Assembly: GCF_003852405.1 (NCBI RefSeq)
Contig: NZ_QAJM01000016.1
Coordinates: 464,641 to 528,640 of the forward strand
Source of the DNA: Pseudomonas sp. KBW05
GTDB taxonomy: Bacteria > Pseudomonadota > Gammaproteobacteria > Pseudomonadales > Pseudomonadaceae
Length of the DNA stretch: 64,000 bases
Direction of reading: 5' to 3'
Each line of letters starts with the position of its first letter. The first letter of the stretch is position 1. The position numbers and the translations under genes are program-made. The notes beneath the pieces are model-generated. The model was given only the letters and a program-made list of their open reading frames with translations, ran no database searches and was not told the DNA's origin. This document shows, in pieces, positions 36,827 through 45,272 of this stretch.

Positions 36827-37294
36827 ATGACCTCTTTGTCCCTTAAAGCCCTGGTTGCCGCCGTCCTGTTGGGCGGCAGCGGCTTGGTGATGGCCGCCAA
36901 CGACGGCCAATCACGCGCCAACGAGTTGCTCAGTGCGGACCCGCAATACCGCCAGACCTGGCAAGGCGTGGTGAAGAAAGAAGAACGCCTGCCGGAATGG
37001 GTGATGAACCTGTCGGGTACGGCTGAGCAGATGAATGCCGTGGAAGAAGACGGCGACAAGTACTTGGTCGGGCCGCTCTGCGAAACCGCGGACACCTGCC
37101 TGAACAAGCGCCTGATCGTGGCCTTCAGCCTCGACAAGGACGATGCCTACGCGCTGTTGGTAGAAGTCCCGGCCGGCTTGCCGGCGGACAAGTCGCCCAC
37201 GCGGCACGCTGATTACCGGTTTATCGGCAAGCCGGATGCGGGCATGCAGAAGCTGCTGATGGAGCAGTTGAAGAAAGATCCGAATTGGTACTAA
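36827..37294 (+). CDS. Inhibitor of vertebrate lysozyme (Ivy) family protein
   Basis: A 155-residue periplasmic protein with a signal peptide (cleavage after VMAAN) and the Ivy fold. The inhibitory loop is bounded by a Cys pair, CETADTC (about residues 85-91), where E. coli Ivy has CKPHDC; the histidine that plugs the lysozyme active site is not present in this loop. The C-terminal segment GKPDAGMQKLLMEQLKKDPNWY fits. Its missing loop histidine makes strong C-type lysozyme inhibition less certain; it may act on bacterial lytic transglycosylases instead. Confidence 0.82.
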   Translation: MTSLSLKALVAAVLLGGSGLVMAANDGQSRANELLSADPQYRQTWQGVVKKEERLPEWVMNLSGTAEQMNAVEEDGDKYLVGPLCETADTCLNKRLIVAFSLDKDDAYALLVEVPAGLPADKSPTRHADYRFIGKPDAGMQKLLMEQLKKDPNWY

Positions 37295-37644
37295 GGCCCG
37301 TTGGCGGGCTTGGTCACTCGTCGCAGGTTCACAAACCCACGGTTTGCTGAACTTGTGGCGGGCTTGTGACGCTCATTCCCCGCTTCTCATACCGCGCATA
37401 GCCGCAAATTTCCGTTTTGCCCGATTCCAACCATTACTTGGTGTGTCGGCGTGACCACCTATCGATAAAATTTCGCCGGTGCTATAGGACATTTCCGACA
37501 CTGCGCCGCAGTATTCCCAGGCATTTCTGCCAACCCTTCGAAGACGTGCTGAATCTCTGAGCGAGCCGGCTTTGGCAGGTTCACGGCATATTCAGCGGGC
37601 AATTTGTCGCATTTGAACTGACCGTTCGGACAGTTATTATGAAA

Positions 37645-37666
37645 AAAAGCCATGCCGATTCGGCAT
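37645..37666 (-). terminator. Minus-strand intrinsic terminator (15-bp palindrome + T7)
   Basis: ATGCCGA-T-TCGGCAT (37652-37666) is a perfect inverted repeat followed on the minus strand by GGC and TTTTTTT. No annotated minus-strand gene ends here, implying an unannotated transcript starting between here and gltP. Confidence 0.6.
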
Positions 37667-37685
37667 AGGGTAGGCGTTTACGGCA

Positions 37686-37772
37686 TTAGACGTCGCTCCC
37701 TTGCATCGGAATAGTTGCGCCTTTTTTCGCCTGCCAGTAAGCCATTTCGGCCACGCTGCGGTGACCTTCCAT
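37686..37772 (-). CDS. Possible small protein of 28 residues, divergent from gltP
   Basis: The frame starts MEGHRSVAEMAYWQAKKGAT and ends at TAA just before the terminator above. An in-frame stop lies four codons upstream, so it cannot be longer. Amino acid composition is balanced and unlike a random translation, and the terminator 20 bases downstream supports an expressed short transcript. The Shine-Dalgarno is weak. I do not know a family for it. Confidence 0.4.
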   Translation of the reverse strand: MEGHRSVAEMAYWQAKKGATIPMQGSDV

Positions 37773-37856
37773 GGAGGCAGATGCTCACACTTTTTCGCTT
37801 TCGAGCGTTGCGGCTGGCGCATTTGCCTTGAGTTCACTTGAAGTAAGGGTAATGAC

Positions 37857-39188
37857 ATGAAGAAGGCAAAGCTAAGCCTCGCCTGGCAGATCCTCATCGG
37901 TTTGGTGTTGGGGATCGCAATCGGCGCAGTGCTTAACCATTTCAGTGCTGAAAAAGCCTGGTGGATCAGCAATGTGTTGCAGCCAGCGGGCGATATCTTT
38001 ATCCGCCTGATCAAGATGATCGTGATCCCGATTGTGATTTCCTCGCTGATCGTCGGCATTGCCGGTGTCGGTGACGCGAAGAAACTCGGGCGTATCGGCG
38101 TCAAGACCATCCTTTACTTCGAGATCGTCACCACCATCGCGATCGTGGTCGGCCTGTTGTTGGCCAACCTGTTCCATCCGGGTGCGGGCATCGACATGAG
38201 TACCCTGGGTACGGTCGATATCTCCAAATACCAGGCCACGGCTGCGGAAGTGCAGCACGAGCATGCGTTTATCCAGACCATCCTCAACCTGATCCCGTCG
38301 AACATCTTCGCCGCTGTTGCCCGTGGTGAAATGCTGCCGATCATCTTCTTCTCGGTGCTGTTTGGCCTGGGCCTGTCGAGCCTCAAGCCTGACCTGCGCG
38401 AGCCGCTGGTGACCATGTTCCAGGGCGTGTCCGAGAGCATGTTCAAAGTCACCCACATGATCATGAAGTACGCCCCGATCGGCGTTTTCGCACTGATCGC
38501 GGTGACCGTGGCCAACTTCGGTTTTGCCTCCCTGCTGCCGCTGGCCAAGCTGGTGATCCTGGTTTACGTCGCCATCCTGTTCTTCGCCTTTGTGATCCTC
38601 GGCCTGATCGCCCGCCTGTTCGGCTTCTCGGTGATCAAGCTGATGCGCATCTTCAAGGATGAGCTGGTACTGGCCTACTCCACCGCCAGCTCCGAAACAG
38701 TACTGCCGCGTGTGATCGAGAAGATGGAAGCCTACGGCGCGCCAAAAGCGATCTGCAGCTTCGTGGTGCCGACCGGTTACTCGTTCAACCTCGACGGTTC
38801 GACCCTGTACCAGAGCATCGCGGCGATCTTTATCGCCCAGCTGTATGGCATCGACCTGTCGGTTGGCCAGCAACTGATGCTGGTCCTGACCCTGATGGTC
38901 ACCTCCAAAGGCATCGCCGGTGTGCCGGGCGTGTCCTTCGTGGTACTGCTGGCGACCCTGGGCAGCGTGGGTATCCCGCTGGAAGGCCTGGCGTTCATCG
39001 CCGGTGTCGACCGCATCATGGACATGGCGCGTACCGCCCTGAACGTGATCGGCAACGCCCTGGCCGTGTTGGTCATCGCACGTTGGGAAGGCATGTACGA
39101 CGACGCCAAGGGCGAGCGCTACTGGAACTCCCTGCCGCACTGGCGCAGCAAGGACGCGGCTCCGGCTGCCCAGGCTACTCGCAGCTGA
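37857..39188 (+). CDS. gltP: Proton/sodium-coupled glutamate/aspartate symporter
   Basis: A 443-residue dicarboxylate/amino acid:cation symporter family (DAACS) protein with eight helices and two re-entrant loops. Signatures: YSTASSETVLPRV in the serine-rich HP1 loop, VPTGYSFNLDGSTLYQS in TM7 (the NMDGT-like cation motif, here NLDGS), and GIAGVPGVSFVVLLATL in HP2. The C-terminus is polar. Closest to GltP of pseudomonads rather than DctA. A monocistronic unit followed by a hairpin. Confidence 0.92.
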   Translation: MKKAKLSLAWQILIGLVLGIAIGAVLNHFSAEKAWWISNVLQPAGDIFIRLIKMIVIPIVISSLIVGIAGVGDAKKLGRIGVKTILYFEIVTTIAIVVGLLLANLFHPGAGIDMSTLGTVDISKYQATAAEVQHEHAFIQTILNLIPSNIFAAVARGEMLPIIFFSVLFGLGLSSLKPDLREPLVTMFQGVSESMFKVTHMIMKYAPIGVFALIAVTVANFGFASLLPLAKLVILVYVAILFFAFVILGLIARLFGFSVIKLMRIFKDELVLAYSTASSETVLPRVIEKMEAYGAPKAICSFVVPTGYSFNLDGSTLYQSIAAIFIAQLYGIDLSVGQQLMLVLTLMVTSKGIAGVPGVSFVVLLATLGSVGIPLEGLAFIAGVDRIMDMARTALNVIGNALAVLVIARWEGMYDDAKGERYWNSLPHWRSKDAAPAAQATRS

Positions 39189-39205
39189 TAGCGCGAGCGC
39201 TGTGA

Positions 39206-39234
39206 GACAAACCCCGGGAAATCCGGGGTTTGTC
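39206..39234 (+). terminator. Hairpin terminator after gltP
   Basis: GACAAACCCCGG and CCGGGGTTTGTC form a 12-base-pair stem around GAAAT; the T-tract is short. Confidence 0.7.
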
Positions 39235-39285
39235 GTTTCTGCCAGCCCCGCTATCATTCGCCCCATCATTCGGGGGATTTAACTG

Positions 39286-40515
39286 ATGCTCAATGGCCTG
39301 TGGCTTGGCTTCTTTGTCGTGGCAATGGTGTCAGCGCTGGTGCAGTGGCTGGTGGGCGGTAACGCCGGGATATTTTCGGCAATGGTCGAAAGCATTTTCG
39401 CCATGGCCAAACTGTCGGTGGAAGTCATGGTGCTGCTGTTCGGCACCCTGACCTTGTGGCTGGGCTTTCTGCGCATTGCCGAAAAAGCCGGGATCGTCGA
39501 TTGGCTGGCCAAGGCCCTCGGCCCGTTGTTTCGCCGCCTGATGCCGGAAGTGCCGGCTGGCCACCCCGCCATCGGTTTGATTACCCTCAACTTCGCCGCC
39601 AACGGCCTGGGCCTGGACAACGCCGCCACGCCTATCGGCTTGAAGGCGATGAAGGCCTTGCAGGAACTCAACCCGATCCCCAACACCGCCAGTAACGCGC
39701 AGATCCTGTTCCTGGTGCTCAACGCGTCCTCGCTGACGCTGTTGCCGGTGACCATCTTCATGTACCGCGCCCAACAAGGCGCCGCCGACCCGACGCTGGT
39801 GTTCCTGCCGATCCTGCTGGCCACCAGTGCCTCGACCCTGGTGGGCCTGCTGTCCGTGGCGATCATGCAGCGCCTGCGCCTGTGGGACCCGGTGGTGCTC
39901 GCGTACCTGGTCCCGGGCGCGCTGGTGCTGGGTGGCTTCATGGCGTTGCTGGCGACCCTGTCCGCCACCGCGCTGGCCAGCCTCTCGTCGATCCTCGGCA
40001 ACCTCACCCTGTTTGGCCTGATCATGCTGTTTCTGATCATCGGCGCGTTGCGCAAGGTCAAGGTCTACGAGGCGTTTGTCGAAGGCGCCAAAGAAGGCTT
40101 CGACGTGGCCAAGAACCTGCTGCCGTACCTGGTGGCGATGCTGTGTGCGGTCGGGGTGTTGCGTGCCTCGGGGGCGTTGGAATTCGGCCTGGAAGGGATT
40201 CGCCATCTGGTGGCCTGGACCGGCATGGACACACGTTTTGTCGATGCCTTGCCGACGGCGATGGTCAAGCCGTTCTCCGGCAGCGCCGCGCGGGCGATGC
40301 TGATCGAAACCATGCAGACCCAAGGTGTGGACAGCTTCCCGGCGCTGGTGGCGGCGACGATCCAGGGCAGTACCGAGACCACCTTCTATGTGTTGGCGGT
40401 GTACTTTGGTTCGGTGGGGATTCAGCGGGCCAGGCATGCCGTGGGCTGTGCGTTGCTGGCGGAGTTGGCGGGTGTCGTTGCGGCGATTGCGGTGTGCTAC
40501 TGGTTCTTTGGCTGA
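39286..40515 (+). CDS. Nucleoside recognition (Gate) domain membrane protein, SpmA-SpmB fusion type
   Basis: A 409-residue inner-membrane protein with about ten hydrophobic helices in two related halves. The first half contains LNFAANGLGLDNAATPIGLKAMKALQ, and the second PFSGSAARAMLIE and IQGSTETTFYVLAVYFGSVG, which are the signatures of SpmA and SpmB spore-maturation/nucleoside recognition domains in one chain. Substrate unknown. Equivalent to PA5478 as I recall, which also follows gltP. Confidence 0.88.
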   Translation: MLNGLWLGFFVVAMVSALVQWLVGGNAGIFSAMVESIFAMAKLSVEVMVLLFGTLTLWLGFLRIAEKAGIVDWLAKALGPLFRRLMPEVPAGHPAIGLITLNFAANGLGLDNAATPIGLKAMKALQELNPIPNTASNAQILFLVLNASSLTLLPVTIFMYRAQQGAADPTLVFLPILLATSASTLVGLLSVAIMQRLRLWDPVVLAYLVPGALVLGGFMALLATLSATALASLSSILGNLTLFGLIMLFLIIGALRKVKVYEAFVEGAKEGFDVAKNLLPYLVAMLCAVGVLRASGALEFGLEGIRHLVAWTGMDTRFVDALPTAMVKPFSGSAARAMLIETMQTQGVDSFPALVAATIQGSTETTFYVLAVYFGSVGIQRARHAVGCALLAELAGVVAAIAVCYWFFG

Positions 40516-40523
40516 GGCTGAAA

Positions 40524-40614
40524 CCGCCTTCGCGAGCAAGCCCGCTCCCACAGTTGACTGCGTTTCGTCAGAATAAACGCGATCCACTGTGGGAGCGGGC
40601 TTGCCCGCGAAGAG
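40524..40614. repeat. REPIN with GTGGGAG ends facing inward
   Basis: CGCGAGCAAGCCCGCTCCCAC (40531-40551) and GTGGGAGCGGGCTTGCCCGCG (40588-40609) are inverted with inward-facing GTGGGAG ends. The orientation is opposite to the pairs at 3101, 7049, 12822, 21721 and 50986. Between convergent genes. Confidence 0.9.
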
Positions 40615-40618
40615 GCCC

Positions 40619-41230
40619 TCAGCGTTTCACGGCACCATTGCCCTGCTGCACCACCCACTCCACCACCTGCTTATTCAACTGATCCCCCGCCAACCCAAAC
40701 CCAGCCACCACCGCCGGCACCTTGGTATCCCCCACCGGCTGCCTCACTTCAAACCGCCGACTGGCGATAATCCGCTGATCACTGCCGCGCACCAGTCGCG
40801 CGTCGAGTCGGAACACCACCTCTACCGCATTGCCGCGGTACTCACTCTGGAACGCCTGCAACTGCCCGCCCAGCTCATAGTCGGCTTGCAGGTTGGTGTC
40901 GTCGGTACTCAACAACGTCACCCGCCCATCGCGCTGGAACCCGTCCAGCAGGCGGTTGCGCAACAGCACCGGCGACGGGTCGCTCCAGCGCGAATTGGCA
41001 TAGCTGCTGATCAGGTCGCCATTGGGCACCACGGCAATGCGCGGGCTGTCGAGAAATTCGCTGGTCTGGGGTTTGGTCACCCGCAGCGACCAGGCCACCG
41101 GCGTGCCTTGTACGGTCGCCGGTGCTGCCGCCAAGCGGTACACGTCCGATGGGTCAGGCTTGGGCAGGATCGAGCACGCGCTCACCAGGGCCAGGGCTAC
41201 AGGGACGATCAGTTGATACGCACGCTTCAT
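40619..41230 (-). CDS. PqiC-like ABC transport auxiliary lipoprotein
   Basis: A 203-residue lipoprotein (LVSAC, Cys19) of the ABC-type transport auxiliary family (PqiC/DUF330). Conserved features are the YRL start of the mature domain, SPRIAVVPNGDLISSYANSRWSDPSP and the RRFEVRQPV strand. It probably sits in the outer membrane as the periplasmic endpoint of the lipid path built by the upstream genes. The start overlaps the MCE gene end by 4 bases, so it is the last gene of a four-gene operon. Confidence 0.9.
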   Translation of the reverse strand: MKRAYQLIVPVALALVSACSILPKPDPSDVYRLAAAPATVQGTPVAWSLRVTKPQTSEFLDSPRIAVVPNGDLISSYANSRWSDPSPVLLRNRLLDGFQRDGRVTLLSTDDTNLQADYELGGQLQAFQSEYRGNAVEVVFRLDARLVRGSDQRIIASRRFEVRQPVGDTKVPAVVAGFGLAGDQLNKQVVEWVVQQGNGAVKR

Positions 41231-42165
41231 GGCGTGAACTCCTTGTTCTTGTCACTGCCCAGGAGGTAACCGCTGGGGTTGGCTTCCAGGCGGCGGGAGA
41301 TGGCGCGCAGCGAGCCGAGGGTTTCGCGCAGTTCGCGCACGGCCGGCGCCAGTTCGTTGAGGCCCTGCATGCCGCTGTTCACCGAGTCCTTGTTGTCGGT
41401 CAGCAAGGTGTTGATGGTGGCGGTGCTTTTTTCCAGGGATTTCATCGCCTGCTCGGCACTGCTGAACGCCTGCTTGCCTTGATCGTTCAGCAGGCCGTTG
41501 GCGTTGCGCATCAGCACGGTGGTTTGCTCCAGGGCGCCGCTGGCCTGTTTGCTCACCTGCATCAGTTGTTGCATCACCACTTTGATGTCGCCGCGCTGGT
41601 CGGCGATGGCGCCGGTGGTTTGCTGCAAATTGTCGAGGGTATTGCTCAGGCGCTCGACGTTCTCCCGGGAGAACAGCGCGTTGGCGTTATGCAGCAACAG
41701 GTTGATGCTGCTCATCAGGTCGTTGCTGTTGTTCAGCAGGCGCGCGATGGGTGACGGCGAGGCGATGATTTCCGGCAGGTTGCCGTCCTTGCCCTTGAGC
41801 ACCGGGCTTTGTGGCGTGCCGCCGCTGAGTTGGATGATCGAGGTGCCGGTGATGCCGGTCAGCGCCAGCTTGGCCTGGGTGTCTTCCTTGATTGGCGTCT
41901 GCCCGGCCAGGCGGATGCGCGCGAGCACGCGGCGCGGGTCTTTGGGGTCCAGGCGCAGGCTGATCACGTCGCCCACCTTGATCCCGCTGTACTGCACCGA
42001 GCTGCCCTGGGACAGGCCGCTGACCGCCTCGTTGAACACCACCTCGTAATCCTGGAAGGCACTGTCGATGCTGGATTTGGCCAGCCACAGGCCAAACAGC
42101 ATCGCGCCGACCACGACGATCACGCTGAACAGACCAATCATCACATGATGGGCGCGGGTTTCCAT
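41227..42165 (-). CDS. MCE domain protein (MlaD-like lipid transport)
   Basis: A 312-residue protein with an N-terminal membrane helix (about 9-28: MIGLFSVIVVVGAMLFGLWL), one MCE domain (about 40-120) and a helical C-terminal region rich in coiled-coil heptads (about 170-290). MCE proteins form rings that carry phospholipids across the periplasm. ATG 42165 (METRAHHV) is used; the longer frame to 42348 is a translation of the ATPase gene in another frame. Two bases separate the two genes. Confidence 0.93.
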   Translation of the reverse strand: METRAHHVMIGLFSVIVVVGAMLFGLWLAKSSIDSAFQDYEVVFNEAVSGLSQGSSVQYSGIKVGDVISLRLDPKDPRRVLARIRLAGQTPIKEDTQAKLALTGITGTSIIQLSGGTPQSPVLKGKDGNLPEIIASPSPIARLLNNSNDLMSSINLLLHNANALFSRENVERLSNTLDNLQQTTGAIADQRGDIKVVMQQLMQVSKQASGALEQTTVLMRNANGLLNDQGKQAFSSAEQAMKSLEKSTATINTLLTDNKDSVNSGMQGLNELAPAVRELRETLGSLRAISRRLEANPSGYLLGSDKNKEFTP

Positions 42166-42166
42166 G

Positions 42167-42970
42167 TCATACCTCGTTGAGCGGTTGAGCGGCATCCAAT
42201 GCCGCACGGCCCCGGGGGCCGTGGAAATATTCGTGAATCCAGGCGTCGTCGGTTTCCGAGACGACATCGATGGCATCCGCCACCAGTACTTTTTTCTGCG
42301 CCAGCACCGCCACGCGGTCGGTGATGGTGTACAGCGTGTCCAGGTCATGGGTGACCAGGAACACGCTCAGGCCCAGCGCATCGCGCAGGGTCAGGATCAG
42401 TTGGTCGAATTGCGCCGCGCCAATCGGGTCGAGGCCCGCGGTGGGTTCGTCGAGGAATAGGATGTCCGGGTCCAGGGCCAAGGCGCGGGCCAGGGCGGCG
42501 CGCTTGATCATGCCGCCGGACAGCGACGCCGGGTATTTGTCGGCTGCCGACAATGGCAACCCGGCCAGGGCCAGCTTGACCGCCGCCAAGTGCTCGGCAT
42601 CGCGGCGGCTGAGGCCGGCGTGTTCGATCAACGGCAGCGCGACGTTCTCGGTCACCGTCAGCGAGGAAAACAGCGCGCCCTTCTGGAACAGCACGCCAAA
42701 GCGCCGCTCCACCAGGGAACGCTCATGTTCCGAGAGACTGGGCAGGTTCTTGCCAAACACCCGCACCTCGCCTTCGCTGGGCCGGCGCAGGCCGACGATG
42801 CTGCGCAGCAGTACCGACTTGCCGCTGCCGGAACCGCCGACCACGGCGAGAATCTCGCCCTTGTACAAATCCAGGTCGAGGTTCTCGTGCACGCTCTGGC
42901 TGCCAAAGCGGTTGCACAGCCCGCGCACTTCAATCACCGCCTCAGTGGGCGCACGGTGTAAGCGACTCAC
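42167..42970 (-). CDS. MlaF-like ABC transporter ATP-binding protein
   Basis: A 267-residue ATPase with Walker A GGSGSGKSVLL, signature SGGMIKRAALARAL and Walker B ILFLDEPTAGLD, typical of the MlaF/Ttg2A type. The start is a GTG that overlaps the permease stop (GTGA, start at 42970), giving MSRLHRAPTEAVIEVRG; frames extending further upstream read the permease gene. It powers lipid transport together with the upstream permease. Confidence 0.93.
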   Translation of the reverse strand: MSRLHRAPTEAVIEVRGLCNRFGSQSVHENLDLDLYKGEILAVVGGSGSGKSVLLRSIVGLRRPSEGEVRVFGKNLPSLSEHERSLVERRFGVLFQKGALFSSLTVTENVALPLIEHAGLSRRDAEHLAAVKLALAGLPLSAADKYPASLSGGMIKRAALARALALDPDILFLDEPTAGLDPIGAAQFDQLILTLRDALGLSVFLVTHDLDTLYTITDRVAVLAQKKVLVADAIDVVSETDDAWIHEYFHGPRGRAALDAAQPLNEV

Positions 42971-44115
42971 CAGCCCATCTCCATGAAGAACAGCGCGGCG
43001 ACCGCATCCAGCACGATCACCACAAAGATCGATTGCACCACGCTGGAGGTGGTGTGGGCGCCGACCGACTCGGCACTGCCGCTGACCTTGAAGCCTTCCA
43101 GGCAACCGATGGCCGCAATCAGGAAGGCGAAGATCGGCGCTTTCACCATGCCCACGAGGAAATGCTGCACGCCGATGTCGGATTTGAGCAGCGAGAGAAA
43201 CATCGCCGGCGAAATATCCAGCGCCACGGCACACACCACGCCACCGCCGACAATGCCCGAGAGCATCGCCAAAAACGTCAGCATCGGCAGCGACACCAGC
43301 AGGGCCAGCACCCGTGGCAATACCAGCAGCTCCATCGGGTCGAGGCCGAGGGTGCGGATGGCGTCGATTTCTTCGTTGGCCTTCATCGAGCCGATTTGTG
43401 CGGTAAAGGCACTGGCGGTGCGGCCGGCGATCAGGATCGCGGTGAGCAATACGCCGAATTCCCGTAGGAAAGAGAACGCCACCAGGTCCACGGTGAAAAT
43501 CGTCGCGCCAAAGCTCTTGAGCACCGTGGCACCGAGAAACGCGACCACGGCGCCGACCAGGAAGGTCAGCAAGGCGACGATGGGCGCCGCGTCGAGGCCG
43601 GTCTGTTCGATGTGCGCGACCATCGGCGTGATGCGCCAGCGCTTGGGACGGAAAATCCCCCGGGCAAAGGTCTCGAGGATCAGGCCGATAAAGCCCAGCA
43701 GTTGTTTGCTGTCTTGCCAGACTTTATCCACCGCCCGGCCAATGCGCGCCAACACCTGGATGCCGGTGGCTTCTTCCGGGGCTTTGTCGGGCACACAAAA
43801 ATCGTTGAGGGAGCGGTAGACGGTCTTGAGCAGCGCGCGGTCGGCGGCAGACAGGCTGCAATCGCTCTGCTCGGCGGATTGCTCGATACGGGTGGGCCCG
43901 AGCAATTCCACCAGCAGCGACGCGCCGGCGGTATCCAGGGCGCCGAGGCCGTTGAGGTCGATGCGGGCGCCGGCGTCGTATTGGCCGTCGAGCGTGTCCG
44001 ACAGCTTTTTCAGGTCTGCGTAGTGGGCGAGCGTCCAGTCCCCCGTAATCCGCAGTAACGGAGGCGTGGAGGACGTATCGAGATGGGCTGCGCCGGCCGA
44101 GGTACTACTGGTCAT
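42967..44115 (-). CDS. MlaE-like permease with N-terminal STAS domain
   Basis: A 382-residue protein: an N-terminal STAS-like domain (about 15-100, LLRITGDWTLAHYADLKKL), a linker, then the MlaE/YrbE permease with about five helices (VAFSFLREFGVLLTAILIAGRTASAFTAQIG contains the family signature). Fusing the STAS module (separate MlaB in E. coli) to the permease is typical of this subfamily. ATG 44115 is chosen; a GTG at 44142 with AGGA upstream would add nine residues. First gene of the lipid transport operon. Confidence 0.9.
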   Translation of the reverse strand: MTSSTSAGAAHLDTSSTPPLLRITGDWTLAHYADLKKLSDTLDGQYDAGARIDLNGLGALDTAGASLLVELLGPTRIEQSAEQSDCSLSAADRALLKTVYRSLNDFCVPDKAPEEATGIQVLARIGRAVDKVWQDSKQLLGFIGLILETFARGIFRPKRWRITPMVAHIEQTGLDAAPIVALLTFLVGAVVAFLGATVLKSFGATIFTVDLVAFSFLREFGVLLTAILIAGRTASAFTAQIGSMKANEEIDAIRTLGLDPMELLVLPRVLALLVSLPMLTFLAMLSGIVGGGVVCAVALDISPAMFLSLLKSDIGVQHFLVGMVKAPIFAFLIAAIGCLEGFKVSGSAESVGAHTTSSVVQSIFVVIVLDAVAALFFMEMGW

Positions 44116-44169
44116 AAGCTCCGAGCTTGTTTGGCTATCCACAATTCCTACGTAATAGCACGATCCTGC

Positions 44170-45201
44170 CTACTTTGGGTTGTCCGTTTGTGCTGCGTCG
44201 ATGACTTTGAAGCGCAGCACGCCGATCACCTGGCCGTCTTCGGTGAGCACCTGCACTTGCCAGCGGCCCACGGCATCACCTGGGAAATTCTGTTTATGGG
44301 TCCAGGCGCGATAGCCTTCCTTGCGCCCACCATGGATATCCAGGGCGATGCGGTCGACCTCTTTGCCGTTGAATTTCCACACGTGGTAGATCCGCTCATC
44401 CAGGCCGCGCGGCGCATTGATCGCGGTGTAGGCGTACAGCCCGTCAGTGCGCAGTTGGGCGATGGTGACTTCCTTGAGGTCGTCACCCGGCGTGCGGTCT
44501 TGCAGTTGGGTGCTGATGGCCACTTCTGTCATCCACAGGGTGGCCGGTGGTACCCAACTGCGTAGGAACCAACCCGCGCAGCCAATCGCGGCCGTCACGC
44601 CCATTAGCATCGCCCAGCCTTTGAGGCTGCGCAGCGGCAGGCTGACCGCCAGGCTGGGGATCGACAGCGCCATGGCCACGCCCAGGGCCAGCTTGTAGCT
44701 CTCGGCGGTGGTCAGGTGCAGGATGATCGGCAGCGCAGTGAGCAGCGCGGCGAACAGGGTCAGGGTGTGCAGCGCGAGGAACAACGAGCGCTTGGGCGCC
44801 AGCCACTTGTAGTACAGCGGGTCGACGATCGACACCAGTGCCGCCGCGCCGAGCAGGCCGGTGAACAGCGATTGGCCGCTGTTCCAGGCGGTGGTGACGA
44901 AAAAGAATGGCAGCACAAAGAACAGACTTTCCTGGTGGATCATCTGGGTGGCGTAGCGCAGCAGCGGCTCGGGAATTTCGCGTTTGAAGACTTTGGCAAA
45001 CAGCTGGGTAAAGCTGTTTTCCAGCATCAACCACAGCCAGCTCACCAGCATGATCACCGCGATCCAACTGGCCATGCCCTGCTGGCGATCCACCAGAATG
45101 AAGCTGCACACCCCCGAGATAAAGCCGCCGAGTGCAATCACCCCTGGGTAGCGCTTCATCAGTTCGAGGACGCGGGTGATTATGCGGGTCAGGTTTTGCA
45201 T
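44170..45201 (-). CDS. Membrane protein with C-terminal DUF2914-type domain (DUF5924 family)
   Basis: A 343-residue protein with about six hydrophobic helices in the first 220 residues and a C-terminal soluble domain (VWKFNGKEVDRIALDIHGG and FPGDAVGRWQVQVLTEDGQVIGVLRFKV) that resembles DUF2914, an immunoglobulin-like envelope fold. No enzymatic motif. It sits between the lipid transport operon and a peptidase gene, 54-71 bases from each on the same strand. Function unknown. Confidence 0.82.
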   Translation of the reverse strand: MQNLTRIITRVLELMKRYPGVIALGGFISGVCSFILVDRQQGMASWIAVIMLVSWLWLMLENSFTQLFAKVFKREIPEPLLRYATQMIHQESLFFVLPFFFVTTAWNSGQSLFTGLLGAAALVSIVDPLYYKWLAPKRSLFLALHTLTLFAALLTALPIILHLTTAESYKLALGVAMALSIPSLAVSLPLRSLKGWAMLMGVTAAIGCAGWFLRSWVPPATLWMTEVAISTQLQDRTPGDDLKEVTIAQLRTDGLYAYTAINAPRGLDERIYHVWKFNGKEVDRIALDIHGGRKEGYRAWTHKQNFPGDAVGRWQVQVLTEDGQVIGVLRFKVIDAAQTDNPK

Positions 45202-45272
45202 TCGGCGGTTCGCAGTCTTCGTAGGAAAAATCCCAGACAGAATAACGTCTTAGCCCTGTGCTCGGTGGCTGA

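Larger units (their letters stand above)
37295..37856. other. Long intergenic region upstream of gltP
   Basis: 562 bases with no ORF that matches a known family. It holds a minus-strand hairpin-T7 terminator (37645-37666), a possible 28-codon gene on the minus strand, and a 64-codon Cys-containing minus-strand frame at 37459-37653. The part next to gltP would contain its promoter, which I could not identify. Confidence 0.5.

Noticed and set aside
37872-39269. 465-codon minus-strand frame opposite gltP
   Set aside because: Low-complexity His/Gln/Asp-rich translation of the gltP antisense; no start signal and no family.
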